A stretch of DNA of 64,000 nt from Bugulina stolonifera (GCA_935421135.1 OW285188.1:17833233-17897232); one strand, 5' to 3'. Shown: positions 37,201-55,200, counted from the first letter of the stretch. A program made the numbers and translations. The notes: generated by a model from the sequence alone, not told the origin.

Positions 37201-40200
37201 TATTTCATGTACACCCTTTGTATCTAACATATAATTACAGGATTAGTAGTTGTTAGTGAAATACATTATTAGAATTTATCTCTTATCAGTAAACAATCTG
37301 TATTTGTGAGACACCATGTTGTATGGCACTAAATTATCTCATCTGTTTACCTAATACTGGCTTTGCAGCACTGATTTCTGCTATTCTTCGTCCACATACA
37401 TGTATTATGTCTTTAGCAAAGCAGAGATTCAAACAAGACATCAAAGCCTCAACAAATGTTATCAATAAATAATAGCAAAGTAATATGGTTTCAATAAATT
37501 CATTCTTTGGTCCTAAGGTCTGTAACATAGCATTTTACTTTCTGATAATAACTATATGCCTGTATTTTGTGGGAGAGAGGTTTCCACCTCTTATCAGTAA
37601 ACAATCTGTATTTGTGAGACACCATGTTGTATGAAGCTAAATTATCTCATTGGTTTTGTAGCACTGATTTCTGCTATCCTTGGTCCACAGACATGTATTA
37701 TCTCTTTAGTCAGGCAGTTAGTGCTGGGAAGAGCTGCATGTAGTTAAGAAGCTCTGCTTGGCTACTTAACAAGGTGAATACGAAAGGTTTATTGATATTA
37801 CAAATGTGTATGGCATAACATATTAACCATGTACCTGAAAAGCAGATGCTTTCAAAAAGACTTATGTAATTGCTGATTTAAACAGACTGGTACACGCAGC
37901 TGTTTAGCTATATGATACATAGTTGAATATTTGAATGTTTGAATCTCTGCCTGACTGAAGACATAATACACGTATGTGGACCAAGGATAGCTGAAATCAG
38001 TGCTACAAAACCAATATTATGTTAACAGATGAGATAATTTAGTTCCATACAACATGGTGTCTCACAAATACAGATTGTTTACTGATAAGAGATAAATTCT
38101 AATAATGAATTTCACTAACAACTACTAATCCTGTAATTATATGTTAGATACAAAGGGTGTACATGAAATACAACACCTAATGGTAGGGTACACAGCTGTA
38201 CAACTAAGCAAACCAACTGTGTTATAGAGTATTATGTGGCTTGCAAGATGGGCATAATGAACAATGGGCACAGCCTAGTCAGTCATGATGGAAGTACTGT
38301 CTATATAACTGGTATTCATTGCTAAACTATTCCTCTGCTACAACTACATGTACAAGCCATGAACACCACTCTGGATCTCAAGGAAAACTCGCTGTATCTG
38401 CCTCCAACCAGGTATTTATAGAACAAATATAAGTGTCTACTCTTGCATATTACTCTAGGTCACTCTACTTTTACAAAACACACATCTAGGTGTACATGAT
38501 GTACATTGTGTAGCACAAACGATGCACACAACTATGATTCTGTTCCGCATTTCTGGTGTATTAATCTGGCAGTAATGTTACAATCATACCTCTGGCAGCA
38601 AAAGTCGAAAAAATATTTTATCATGATTAACCATAATAAAAATGTGCTGATTAATTGCTTACCCTAGAAAGTGTCGTGAGCTACTTGTTTTAACTGGTAG
38701 TGTTTGTAAGCAACTTTCTAAGTGAGCATGGTTATGGTTTTGTCTGATCATTTTATATAAATTTATTTAGTCTTCAAATTTGCAAATGATGCTTGTCTAT
38801 GGTGAGGTGACACAGGACTTTCAGCATGCACTCTTTCTGATGGACTTGGCGGGTTTATGATTTCTTTTGGTTTACCGAATCTATTGACAATTTGATCACA
38901 CTTTAAATATAGAGCAACAACCACATATTATACTTGTGTAGCATGAACATGTAATTCACTTAAAACAACAAAATGTAACATTATTATGTAGCTTATTTCA
39001 CCTACCATTATTAGTTATGTTCAGTACTAAAAGCAAGCAATAAATAAATTACACTACTTATGAACACACATGGCCAATTTGAGAGCCAACGACTTTTTGG
39101 TCTAGTTCCCCGTTGACATTGCGTGTAGCATGATTCATTGAATATTGCTCTCTAATAATGCAAGTAGCCTATGTTATATAGTAGAAGGATGTATGCATGG
39201 GTATATTATTCTACTGTACATGTATATAAATATAGGTGTATTACATGTACCAAAATACCTAGAGTAATGAAGTATTGATGACTTTTAGTTGCTAGAGCCG
39301 GTTTGTTGATTAATTTTGAAGAATACTAGTTAGGAAAAGTGACACGTGTTCTCCCTGAGTGAATGTTGAGACCAACTTTCTATATGCAGGACATCAGAAC
39401 ACATTCACACATATTCCCCACTTTAGGGGGTTAATATGGCAAAGAGAATAACTGGTGTGTCTTTGATATTTTTTGCAGCAGTAAAACAAACAGCTATCCA
39501 TTGTTGTAGCTGTTTTATTGCCCCAGTCTAACATATTATAAACCTCCCGCAACTCAATTCATATAGCCATTAAGGCATCATAGCAGTAGCAATCCTAAAC
39601 AACAATATTATAACTATCTAGTATTACTAGTTATGTCTAGTAATACTAGCAACTGCTATTTGGCCATGTGCAGCTGTTGTTACTGTGGTTACTATAGAAA
39701 CCCCTAGGCACAACCACTTCTAATCGGACAGTGTTTACCATTACGCATGAGCACTAACACTAAACGAATATTTTCCAGCTTATCAATGGCGATCTGACAA
39801 ATGTTTGTTATTTTTACTTGCACGATAAATCAATTGACCACAAGAACTATAATACTGGCACTATGTGAGGTGTAGAAATGTGCATCAAAATATTTATGTA
39901 TGATCAAGAGTTTCATGCAAAAAATACTTGACCGCACCTCAAGTGCTAGAAATCTTTACAAAAAGGGAGGTTGGTTCTGTACTATGAGAACAGAAATGAC
40001 GTGTGATTTTTATAATTGCATTTAAAGTTTCCTCAAGCTAACATTATTGCGAAGTCGCATTTTCTCGCTCATTGTTGCTTCATTCTGTAAAACTACCCCT
40101 CAAATGATTGACTGTTTCATGGTAAACGACAAAACCAGTTCATCTGACGAGTGTTTTTTTATACAGACAATGAATAGAATGGTTATATTTCAAGATTTCA

Positions 40201-43200
40201 GCTGTGCTAGGAGTAGAGATGTTATTAGCTACATTCATACATTTCAGCCTATGTACTCGACAGGTTTACACTGGAAGGTATTCCAATTACAGCCTGGAGA
40301 AGATTTTCGAAGTTCAAACGCCCAGTTGTACGTCCTTATTTGTCCGGAACCAAGATGGAAAAGGAACTGGCTACAGAAAAAGACAAGGGTTACCAGATGG
40401 AAAATAGCATTTTATACTTTACACAAGGGAGACCGACTCTCTCTACGTGTATAAACACTAACATATACTATACAATATACTACCTAAATAAATTTCAATG
40501 GGGAAAGCTGGTTGACTACCAACTACCCATGACTATCGACTACCTTTCTGCATATAGACACTAAATATACTATACTATACACTACCTAAATAAATTTCAA
40601 TGGAGAAAGCAGGTTGACTATCGGCTATCTTTGACTACCGACTACCTTCCAGCATATAGACACTAATATATACTATACTATATACTACCTAAATAAATTT
40701 CAATGGAGAAAGCAGGTTGACTATCGGCTATCTTGACTACCGACTACCTTTCAGCATATAGACACTAATATATACTATACTATATACTATCTAAATAAAT
40801 TTCAATGGAGAAAACAGGTTGACTATCGGCTATCTTGACTACCGACTACCTTCCAGCATATAGACACTAATTTAAACTATACTATATACTACCTAAATAA
40901 ATTTCAATGGAGAAAACAGGTTGACTATCGGCTATCTTGACTACCGACTATCTTTCAGCATATAGACACTAATATATACTATACTATATACTACCTAAAT
41001 AAATTTCAATGGAGAAAACAGGTTGACTATCGGCTATCTTGACTACCGACTATCTTTCAGCATATAGACACTAATATATACTATACTATATACTACCTAA
41101 ATAAATTTCAATGGAGAAAACAGGTTGACTATCGGCTATCTTGACTACCGACTATCTTTCAGCATATTGACACTAATATATACTATACTATATACTACCT
41201 AAATAAATTTCAATGGAGAAAACAGGTTGACTATCGGCTATCTTGACTACCGACTATCTTTCAGCATATAGACACTAATATATACTATACTATATACTAC
41301 CTAAATAAATTTCAACGGAGAAAACAGGTTGACTATCGGCTATCTTGACTACCGACTATCTTTCAGCATATAGACATTAGTATATACTATACTATATACT
41401 ACCTAAATAAATTTCAATGGAGAAAACAGGTTGACTATCGGCTATCTTGACTACCGACTATCTTTCAGCATATAGACACTAATATATACTATACTATATA
41501 CTACCTAAAAATAAATTTCAATGGAGAAAACAGGTTGACTATCGGCTATCTTGACTACCGACTATCTTTCAGCATATAGACACTAATATATACTATACTA
41601 TATACTACCTAAATAAATCTCAATGGAGAAAACAGGTTGACTATCGGCTATCTTGACTACCGACTATCTTTCAGCATATAGACACTAATATATACTATAC
41701 TATATACTACCTAAATAAATTTCAATGGAGAAAACAAGTTGACTATCGGCTATCTTGACTACCGACTATCTTTCAGCATATAGACACTAATATATACTAT
41801 ACTATATACTACCTAAATAAATTTCAATGGAGAAAACAGGTTGACTATCGGCTATCTTGACTACCGACTACCTTCCAGCATATAGAAACTAATATATACT
41901 ATACTATATACTACCTAAATAAATTTCAATGGAGAAAACAGGTTGACTATCGGCTATCTTGACTACCGACTATCTTTCAGCATATAGACACTAATATATG
42001 CTATACTATATACTACCTAAATAAATTTCAATGGATAAAACAGGTTGACTATCGGCTATCTTGACTACCGACTATCTTTCAGCATATAGACACTAATATA
42101 TACTATACTATATACTACCTAAATAAATTTCAATGGAGAAAACAGGTTGACTATCGGCTATCTTGACTACCGACTATCTTTCAGCATATAGACACCAATA
42201 TATACTATACTATATACTACCTAAATAAATTTCAATGGAGAAAACAGGTTGACTATCGGCTATCTTGACTACCGACTACCTTCCAGCATATAGACACTAA
42301 TATATACTATACTATATACTACCTAAATAAATTTCAATGGAGAAAACAGGTTGACTATCGGCTATCTTGACTACCGACTATCTTTCAGCATATAGACACT
42401 AATATATACTATACTATATACTACCTAAATAAATTTCAATGGAGAAAACAGGTTGACTATCGGCTATCTTGACTACCGACTATCTTTCAGCATATAGACA
42501 CTAATATATACTATACTATATACTACCTAAATAAATTTCAATGGAGAAAACAGGTTGACTATCGGCTATCTTGACTACCGACTATCTTTCAGCATATAGA
42601 CACTAATATATGCTATACTATATACTACCTAAATAAATTTCAATGAAGAAAACAGGTTGACTATCGGCTATCTTGACTACCGGCTATCTTTCAGCATATA
42701 GACACTAATATATACTATACTATATACTACCTAAATAAATTTCAATGGAGAAAACAGGTTGACTATCGACTATCTTGACTACCGACTATCTTTCAGCATA
42801 TAGACACCAATATATACTATACTATATACTACCTAAATAAATTTCAATGGAGAAAACAGGTTGACTATCGGCTATCTTGACTACCGACTACCTTCCAGCA
42901 TATAGACACTAATATATACTATACTATATACTACCTAAATAAATTTCAATGGAGAAAACAAGTTGACTATCGGCTATCTTGACTACCGACTATCTTTCAG
43001 CATATAGACACTAATATATACTATACTATATACTACCTAAATAAATTTCAATGGAGAAAACAGGTTGACTATCGGCTATCTTGACTACCGACTACCTTCC
43101 AGCATATAGAAACTAATATATACTATACTATATACTACCTAAATAAATTTCAATGGAGAAAACAGGTTGACTATCGGCTATCTTGACTACCGACTATCTT

Positions 43201-46200
43201 TCAGCATATAGACACTAATATATGCTATACTATATACTACCTAAATAAATTTCAATGGAGAAAACAGGTTGACTATCGGCTATCTTGACTACCGACTATC
43301 TTTCAGCATATAGACACTAATATATACTATACTATATACTACCTAAATAAATTTCAATGGAGAAAACAGGTTGACTATCGGCTATCTTGACTACCGACTA
43401 TCTTTCAGCATATAGACACCAATATATACTATACTATATACTACCTAAATAAATTTCAATGGAGAAAACAGGTTGACTATCGGCTATCTTGACTACCGAC
43501 TACCTTCCAGCATATAGACACTAATATATACTATACTATATACTACCTAAATAAATTTCAATGGAGAAAACAGGTTGACTATCGGCTATCTTGACTACCG
43601 ACTATCTTTCAGCATATAGACACTAATATATACTATACTATATACTACCTAAATAAATCTCAATGGAGAAAACAGGTTGACTATCGGCTATCTTGACTAC
43701 CGACTATCTTTCAGCATATAGACACTAATATATACTATACTATATACTACCTAAATAAATTTCAATGGAGAAAACAAGTTGACTATCGGCTATCTTGACT
43801 ACCGACTATCTTTCAGCATATAGACACTAATATATACTATACTATATACTACCTAAATAAATTTCAACGGAGAAAACAGGTTGACTATCGGCTATCTTGA
43901 CTACCGACTATCTTTCAGCATATAGACATTAGTATATACTATACTATATACTACCTAAATAAATTTCAATGGAGAAAACAGGTTGACTATCGGCTATCTT
44001 GACTACCGACTATCTTTCAGCATATAGACACTAATATATACTATACTATATACTACCTAAAAATAAATTTCAATGGAGAAAACAGGTTGACTATCGGCTA
44101 TCTTGACTACCGACTATCTTTCAGCATATAGACACTAATATATACTATACTATATACTACCTAAATAAATCTCAATGGAGAAAACAGGTTGACTATCGGC
44201 TATCTTGACTACCGACTATCTTTCAGCATATAGACACTAATATATACTATACTATATACTACCTAAATAAATTTCAATGGAGAAAACAAGTTGACTATCG
44301 GCTATCTTGACTACCGACTATCTTTCAGCATATAGACACTAATATATACTATACTATATACTACCTAAATAAATTTCAATGGAGAAAACAGGTTGACTAT
44401 CGGCTATCTTGACTACCGACTATCTTTCAGCATATAGACACTAATATATACTATACTATATACTACCTAAATAAATTTCAATGGAGAAAACAGGTTGACT
44501 ATCGGCTATCTTGACTACCGACTATCTTTCAGCATATAGACACTAATATATACTATACTATATACTACCTAAATAAATCTCAATGGCGAAAACAGGTTGA
44601 CTATCGGCTATCTTGACTACCGACTATCTTTCAGCATATAGACACTAATATATACTATACTATATACTACCTAAATAAATTTCAATGGAGAAAACAGGTT
44701 GACTATCGGCTATCTTGACTACCGACTATCTTTCAGCATATAGACACTAATATATGCTATACTATATACTACCTAAATAAATTTCAATGGAGAAAACAGG
44801 TTGACTATCGGCTATCTTGACTACCGACTATCTTTCAGCATATAGACACTAATATATACTATACTATATACTACCTAAATAAATTTCAATGGAGAAAACA
44901 GGTTGACTATCGGCTATCTTGACTACCGACTATCTTTCAGCATATAGACACTAATATATACTATACTATATACTACCTAAATAAATTTCAATGGAGAAAA
45001 CAGGTTGACTATCGGCTATCTTGACTACCGACTACCTTCCAGCATATAGACACTAATATATACTATACTATATACTACCTAAATAAATTTCAATGAAGAA
45101 AACAGGTTGACTATCGGCTATCTTGACTACCGGCTATCTTTCAGCATATAGACACTAATATATACTATACTATATACTACCTAAATAAATTTCAATGGAG
45201 AAAACAGGTTGACTATCGACTATCTTGACTACCGACTATCTTTCAGCATATAGACACCAATATATACTATACTATATACTACCTAAATAAATTTCAATGG
45301 AGAAAACAGGTTGACTATCGGCTATCTTGACTACCGACTACCTTCCAGCATATAGACACTAATATATACTATACTATATACTACCTAAATAAATTTCAAT
45401 GGAGAAAACAAGTTGACTATCGGCTATCTTGACTACCGACTATCTTTCAGCATATAGACACTAATATATACTATACTATATACTACCTAAATAAATTTCA
45501 ATGGAGAAAACAGGTTGACTATCGGCTATCTTGACTACCGACTACCTTCCAGCATATAGAAACTAATATATACTATACTATATACTACCTAAATAAATTT
45601 CAATGGAGAAAACAGGTTGACTATCGGCTATCTTGACTACCGACTATCTTTCAGCATATAGACACTAATATATGCTATACTATATACTACCTAAATAAAT
45701 TTCAATGGAGAAAACAGGTTGACTATCGGCTATCTTGACTACCGACTATCTTTCAGCATATAGACACTAATATATACTATACTATATACTACCTAAATAA
45801 ATTTCAATGGAGAAAACAGGTTGACTATCGGCTATCTTGACTACCGACTATCTTTCAGCATATAGACACCAATATATACTATACTATATACTACCTAAAT
45901 AAATTTCAATGGAGAAAACAGGTTGACTATCGGCTATCTTGACTACCGACTACCTTCCAGCATATAGACACTAATATATACTATACTATATACTACCTAA
46001 ATAAATTTCAATGGAGAAAACAGGTTGACTATCGGCTATCTTGACTACCGACTATCTTTCAGCATATAGACACTAATATATACTATACTATATACTACCT
46101 AAATAAATCTCAATGGAGAAAACAGGTTGACTATCGGCTATCTTGACTACCGACTATCTTTCAGCATATAGACACTAATATATACTATACTATATACTAC

Positions 46201-49200
46201 CTAAATAAATTTCAATGGAGAAAACAAGTTGACTATCGGCTATCTTGACTACCGACTATCTTTCAGCATATAGACACTAATATATACTATACTATATACT
46301 ACCTAAATAAATTTCAACGGAGAAAACAGGTTGACTATCGGCTATCTTGACTACCGACTATCTTTCAGCATATAGACATTAGTATATACTATACTATATA
46401 CTACCTAAATAAATTTCAATGGAGAAAACAGGTTGACTATCGGCTATCTTGACTACCGACTATCTTTCAGCATATAGACACTAATATATACTATACTATA
46501 TACTACCTAAATAAATTTCAATGGAGAAAACAGGTTGACTATCGGCTATCTTGACTACCGACTATCTTTCAGCATATAGACACTAATATATACTATACTA
46601 TATACTACCTAAATAAATTTCAATGGAGAAAACAGGTTGACTATCGGCTATCTTGACTACCGACTATCTTTCAGCATATAGACACTAATATATACTATAC
46701 TATATACTACCTAAATAAATCTCAATGGAGAAAACAGGTTGACTATCGGCTATCTTGACTACCGACTATCTTTCAGCATATAGACACTAATATATACTAT
46801 ACTATATACTACCTAAATAAATTTCAATGGAGAAAACAGGTTGACTATCGGCTATCTTGACTACCGACTATCTTTCAGCATATAGACACTAATATATGCT
46901 ATACTATATACTACCTAAATAAATTTCAATGGAGAAAACAGGTTGACTATCGGCTATCTTGACTACCGACTATCTTTCAGCATATAGACACTAATATATA
47001 CTATACTATATACTACCTAAATAAATTTCAATGGAGAAAACAGGTTGACTATCGGCTATCTTGACTACCGACTATCTTTCAGCATATAGACACCAATATA
47101 TACTATACTATATACTACCTAAATAAATTTCAATGGAGAAAACAGGTTGACTATCGGCTATCTTGACTACCGACTACCTTCCAGCATATAGACACTAATA
47201 TATACTATACTATATACTACCTAAATAAATTTCAATGGAGAAAACAGGTTGACTATCGGCTATCTTGACTACCGACTATCTTTCAGCATATAGACATTAG
47301 TATATACTATACTATATACTACCTAAATAAATTTCAATGGAGAAAACAGGTTGACTATCGGCTATCTTGACTACCGACTATCTTTCAGCATATAGACACT
47401 AATATATACTATACTATATACTACCTAAATAAATTTCAATGGAGAAAACAGGTTGACTATCGGCTATCTTGACTACCGACTATCTTTCAGCATATAGACA
47501 CAAATATATACTATACTATATACTACCTAAATAAATTTCAATGAAGAAAACAGGTTGACTATCGGCTATCTTGACTACCGACTATCTTTCAGCATATAGA
47601 CACTAATATATACTATACTATATACTACCTAAATAAATCTCAATGGAGAAAACAGGTTGACTATCGGCTATCTTGACTACCGACTATCTTTCAGCATATA
47701 GACACTAATATATACTATAATATATACTACCTAAATAAATTTCAATGGAGAAAACAGGTTGACTATCGGCTATCTTGACTACCGACTATCTTTCAGCATA
47801 TAGACACTAATATATGCTATACTATATACTACCTAAATAAATTTCAATGGAGAAAACAGGTTGACTATCGGCTATCTTGACTACCGACTATCTTTCAGCA
47901 TATAGACACTAATATATACTATACTATATACTACCTAAATAAATTTCAATGGAGAAAACAGGTTGACTATCGGCTATCTTGACTACCGACTATCTTTCAG
48001 CATATAGACACCAATATATACTATACTATATACTACCTAAATAAATTTCAATGGAGAAAACAGGTTGACTATCGGCTATCTTGACTACCGACTACCTTCC
48101 AGCATATAGACACTAATATATACTATACTATATACTACCTAAATAAATTTCAATGGAGAAAACAGGTTGACTATCGGCTATCTTGACTACCGACTATCTT
48201 TCAGCATATAGACACTAATATATACTATACTATATACTACCTAAATAAATTTCAATGGAGAAAACAGGTTGACTATCGGCTATCTTGACTACCGACTATC
48301 TTTCAGAATATAGACATTAGTATATACTATACTATATACTACCTAAATAAATTTCAATGGAGAAAACAGGTTGACTATCGGCTATCTTGACTACCGACTA
48401 TCTTTCAGCATATAGACACTAATATATACTATACTATATACTACCTAAAAATAAATTTCAATGGAGAAAACAGGTTGACTATCGGCTATCTTGACTACCG
48501 ACTATCTTTCAGCATATAGACACTAATATATACTATACTATATACTACCTAAATAAATCTCAATGGAGAAAACAGGTTGACTATCGGCTATCTTGACTAC
48601 CGACTATCTTTCAGCATATAGACACTAATATATACTATACTATATACTACCTAAATAAATTTCAATGGAGAAAACAAGTTGACTATCGGCTATCTTGACT
48701 ACCGACTATCTTTCAGCATATAGACACTAATATATACTATACTATATACTACCTAAATAAATTTCAATGGAGAAAACAGGTTGACTATCGGCTATCTTGA
48801 CTACCGACTATCTTTCAGCATATAGACACTAATATATACTATACTATATACTACCTAAATAAATTTCAATGGAGAAAACAGGTTGACTATCGGCTATCTT
48901 GACTACCGACTATCTTTCAGCATATAGACACTAATATATACTATACTATATACTACCTAAATAAATCTCAATGGCGAAAACAGGTTGACTATCGGCTATC
49001 TTGACTACCGACTATCTTTCAGCATATAGACACTAATATATACTATACTATATACTACCTAAATAAATTTCAATGGAGAAAACAGGTTGACTATCGGCTA
49101 TCTTGACTACCGACTATCTTTCAGCATATAGACACTAATATATGCTATACTATATACTACCTAAATAAATTTCAATGGAGAAAACAGGTTGACTATCGGC

Positions 49201-52200
49201 TATCTTGACTACCGACTATCTTTCAGCATATAGACACTAATATATACTATACTATATACTACCTAAATAAATTTCAATGGAGAAAACAGGTTGACTATCG
49301 GCTATCTTGACTACCGACTATCTTTCAGCATATAGACACCAATATATACTATACTATATACTACCTAAATAAATTTCAATGGAGAAAACAGGTTGACTAT
49401 CGGCTATCTTGACTACCGACTACCTTCCAGCATATAGACACTAATATATACTATACTATATACTACCTAAATAAATTTCAATGAAGAAAACAGGTTGACT
49501 ATCGGCTATCTTGACTACCGGCTATCTTTCAGCATATAGACACTAATATATACTATACTATATACTACCTAAATAAATTTCAATGGAGAAAACAGGTTGA
49601 CTATCGACTATCTTGACTACCGACTATCTTTCAGCATATAGACACCAATATATACTATACTATATACTACCTAAATAAATTTCAATGGAGAAAACAGGTT
49701 GACTATCGGCTATCTTGACTACCGACTACCTTCCAGCATATAGACACTAATATATACTATACTATATACTACCTAAATAAATTTCAATGGAGAAAACAAG
49801 TTGACTATCGGCTATCTTGACTACCGACTATCTTTCAGCATATAGACACTAATATATACTATACTATATACTACCTAAATAAATTTCAATGGAGAAAACA
49901 GGTTGACTATCGGCTATCTTGACTACCGACTACCTTCCAGCATATAGAAACTAATATATACTATACTATATACTACCTAAATAAATTTCAATGGAGAAAA
50001 CAGGTTGACTATCGGCTATCTTGACTACCGACTATCTTTCAGCATATAGACACTAATATATGCTATACTATATACTACCTAAATAAATTTCAATGGAGAA
50101 AACAGGTTGACTATCGGCTATCTTGACTACCGACTATCTTTCAGCATATAGACACTAATATATACTATACTATATACTACCTAAATAAATTTCAATGGAG
50201 AAAACAGGTTGACTATCGGCTATCTTGACTACCGACTATCTTTCAGCATATAGACACCAATATATACTATACTATATACTACCTAAATAAATTTCAATGG
50301 AGAAAACAGGTTGACTATCGGCTATCTTGACTACCGACTACCTTCCAGCATATAGACACTAATATATACTATACTATATACTACCTAAATAAATTTCAAT
50401 GGAGAAAACAGGTTGACTATCGGCTATCTTGACTACCGACTATCTTTCAGCATATAGACACTAATATATGCTATACTATATACTACCTAAATAAATTTCA
50501 ATGGAGAAAACAGGTTGACTATCGGCTATCTTGACTACCGACTATCTTTCAGCATATAGACACTAATATATACTATACTATATACTACCTAAATAAATTT
50601 CAATGGAGAAAACAGGTTGACTATCGGCTATCTTGACTACCGACTATCTTTCAGCATATAGACACCAATATATACTATACTATATACTACCTAAATAAAT
50701 TTCAATGGAGAAAACAGGTTGACTATCGGCTATCTTGACTACCGACTACCTTCCAGCATATAGACACTAATATATACTATACTATATACTACCTAAATAA
50801 ATTTCAATGGAGAAAACAGGTTGACTATCGGCTATCTTGACTACCGACTATCTTTCAGCATATAGACACTAATATATACTATACTATATACTACCTAAAT
50901 AAATTTCAATGGAGAAAACAGGTTGACTATCGGCTATCTTGACTACCGACTATCTTTCAGAATATAGACATTAGTATATACTATACTATATACTACCTAA
51001 ATAAATTTCAATGGAGAAAACAGGTTGACTATCGGCTATCTTGACTACCGACTATCTTTCAGCATATAGACACTAATATATACTATACTATATACTACCT
51101 AAAAATAAATTTCAATGGAGAAAACAGGTTGACTATCGGCTATCTTGACTACCGACTATCTTTCAGCATATAGACACTAATATATACTATACTATATACT
51201 ACCTAAATAAATCTCAATGGAGAAAACAGGTTGACTATCGGCTATCTTGACTACCGACTATCTTTCAGCATATAGACAGTAATATATACTATACTATATA
51301 CTACCTAAATAAATTTCAATGGAGAAAACAAGTTGACTATCGGCTATCTTGACTACCGACTATCTTTCAGCATATAGACACTAATATATACTATACTATA
51401 TACTACCTAAATAAATTTCAATGGAGAAAACAGGTTGACTATCGGCTATCTTGACTACCGACTATCTTTCAGCATATAGACACTAATATATACTATACTA
51501 TATACTACCTAAATAAATTTCAATGGAGAAAACAGGTTGACTATCGGCTATCTTGACTACCGACTATCTTTCAGCATATAGACACTAATATATACTATAC
51601 TATATACTACCTAAATAAATCTCAATGGCGAAAACAGGTTGACTATCGGCTATCTTGACTACCGACTATCTTTCAGCATATAGACACTAATATATACTAT
51701 ACTATATACTACCTAAATAAATTTCAATGGAGAAAACAGGTTGACTATCGGCTATCTTGACTACCGACTATCTTTCAGCATATAGACACTAATATATGCT
51801 ATACTATATACTACCTAAATAAATTTCAATGGAGAAAACAGGTTGACTATCGGCTATCTTGACTACCGACTATCTTTCAGCATATAGACACTAATATATA
51901 CTATACTATATACTACCTAAATAAATTTCAATGGAGAAAACAGGTTGACTATCGGCTATCTTGACTACCGACTATCTTTCAGCATATAGACACCAATATA
52001 TACTATACTATATACTACCTAAATAAATTTCAATGGAGAAAACAGGTTGACTATCGGCTATCTTGACTACCGACTACCTTCCAGCATATAGACACTAATA
52101 TATACTATACTATATACTACCTAAATAAATTTCAATGAAGAAAACAGGTTGACTATCGGCTATCTTGACTACCGGCTATCTTTCAGCATATAGACACTAA

Positions 52201-55200
52201 TATATACTATACTATATACTACCTAAATAAATTTCAATGGAGAAAACAGGTTGACTATCGACTATCTTGACTACCGACTATCTTTCAGCATATAGACACC
52301 AATATATACTATACTATATACTACCTAAATAAATTTCAATGGAGAAAACAGGTTGACTATCGGCTATCTTGACTACCGACTACCTTCCAGCATATAGACA
52401 CTAATATATACTATACTATATACTACCTAAATAAATTTCAATGGAGAAAACAAGTTGACTATCGGCTATCTTGACTACCGACTATCTTTCAGCATATAGA
52501 CACTAATATATACTATACTATATACTACCTAAATAAATTTCAATGGAGAAAACAGGTTGACTATCGGCTATCTTGACTACCGACTACCTTCCAGCATATA
52601 GAAACTAATATATACTATACTATATACTACCTAAATAAATTTCAATGGAGAAAACAGGTTGACTATCGGCTATCTTGACTACCGACTATCTTTCAGCATA
52701 TAGACACTAATATATGCTATACTATATACTACCTAAATAAATTTCAATGGAGAAAACAGGTTGACTATCGGCTATCTTGACTACCGACTATCTTTCAGCA
52801 TATAGACACTAATATATACTATACTATATACTACCTAAATAAATTTCAATGGAGAAAACAGGTTGACTATCGGCTATCTTGACTACCGACTATCTTTCAG
52901 CATATAGACACCAATATATACTATACTATATACTACCTAAATAAATTTCAATGGAGAAAACAGGTTGACTATCGGCTATCTTGACTACCGACTACCTTCC
53001 AGCATATAGACACTAATATATACTATACTATATACTACCTAAATAAATTTCAATGGAGAAAACAGGTTGACTATCGGCTATCTTGACTACCGACTATCTT
53101 TCAGCATTTAGACACTAATATATACTATACTATATACTACCTAAATAAATCTCAATGGAGAAAACAGGTTGACTATCGGCTATCTTGACTACCGACTATC
53201 TTTCAGCATATAGACACTAATATATACTATACTATATACTACCTAAATAAATTTCAATGGAGAAAACAAGTTGACTATCGGCTATCTTGACTACCGACTA
53301 TCTTTCAGCATATAGACACTAATATATACTATACTATATACTACCTAAATAAATTTCAACGGAGAAAACAGGTTGACTATCGGCTATCTTGACTACCGAC
53401 TATCTTTCAGCATATAGACATTAGTATATACTATACTATATACTACCTAAATAAATTTCAATGGAGAAAACAGGTTGACTATCGGCTATCTTGACTACCG
53501 ACTATCTTTCAGCATATAGACACTAATATATACTATACTATATACTACCTAAAAATAAATTTCAATGGAGAAAACAGGTTGACTATCGGCTATCTTGACT
53601 ACCGACTATCTTTCAGCATATAGACACTAATATATACTATACTATATACTACCTAAATAAATCTCAATGGAGAAAACAGGTTGACTATCGGCTATCTTGA
53701 CTACCGACTATCTTTCAGCATATAGACACTAATATATACTATACTATATACTACCTAAATAAATTTCAATGGAGAAAACAAGTTGACTATCGGCTATCTT
53801 GACTACCGACTATCTTTCAGCATATAGACACTAATATATACTATACTATATACTACCTAAATAAATTTCAATGGAGAAAACAGGTTGACTATCGGCTATC
53901 TTGACTACCGACTATCTTTCAGCATATAGACACTAATATATACTATACTATATACTACCTAAATAAATTTCAATGGAGAAAACAGGTTGACTATCGGCTA
54001 TCTTGACTACCGACTATCTTTCAGCATATAGACACTAATATATACTATACTATATACTACCTAAATAAATCTCAATGGCGAAAACAGGTTGACTATCGGC
54101 TATCTTGACTACCGACTATCTTTCAGCATATAGACACTAATATATACTATACTATATACTACCTAAATAAATTTCAATGGAGAAAACAGGTTGACTATCG
54201 GCTATCTTGACTACCGACTATCTTTCAGCATATAGACACTAATATATGCTATACTATATACTACCTAAATAAATTTCAATGGAGAAAACAGGTTGACTAT
54301 CGGCTATCTTGACTACCGACTATCTTTCAGCATATAGACACTAATATATACTATACTATATACTACCTAAATAAATTTCAATGGAGAAAACAGGTTGACT
54401 ATCGGCTATCTTGACTACCGACTATCTTTCAGCATATAGACACCAATATATACTATACTATATACTACCTAAATAAATTTCAATGGAGAAAACAGGTTGA
54501 CTATCGGCTATCTTGACTACCGACTACCTTCCAGCATATAGACACTAATATATACTATACTATATACTACCTAAATAAATTTCAATGGAGAAAACAGGTT
54601 GACTATCGGCTATCTTGACTACCGACTATCTTTCAGCATATAGACACTAATATATACTATACTATATACTACCTAAATAAATTTCAATGGAGAAAACAGG
54701 TTGACTATCGGCTATCTTGACTACCGACTATCTTTCAGCATATAGACACTAATATATACTATACTATATACTACCTAAATAAATCTCAATGGAGAAAACA
54801 GGTTGACTATCGGCTATCTTGACTACCGACTATCTTTCAGCATATAGACACTAATATATACTATACTATATACTACCTAAATAAATTTCAATGGAGAAAA
54901 CAAGTTGACTATCAGCTATCTTGACTACCGACTAACTTTCAGCATATAGACACTAATATATACTATACTATATACTACCTAAATAAATTTCAATGGAGAA
55001 AACAGGTTGACTATCGGCTATCTTGACTACCGACTACCTTCCAGCATATAGAAACTAATATATACTATACTATATACTACCTAAATAAATTTCAATGGAG
55101 AAAACAGGTTGACTATCGGCTATCTTGACTACCGACTATCTTTCAGCATATAGACACTAATATATACTATACTATATACTACCTAAATAAATTTCAATGG

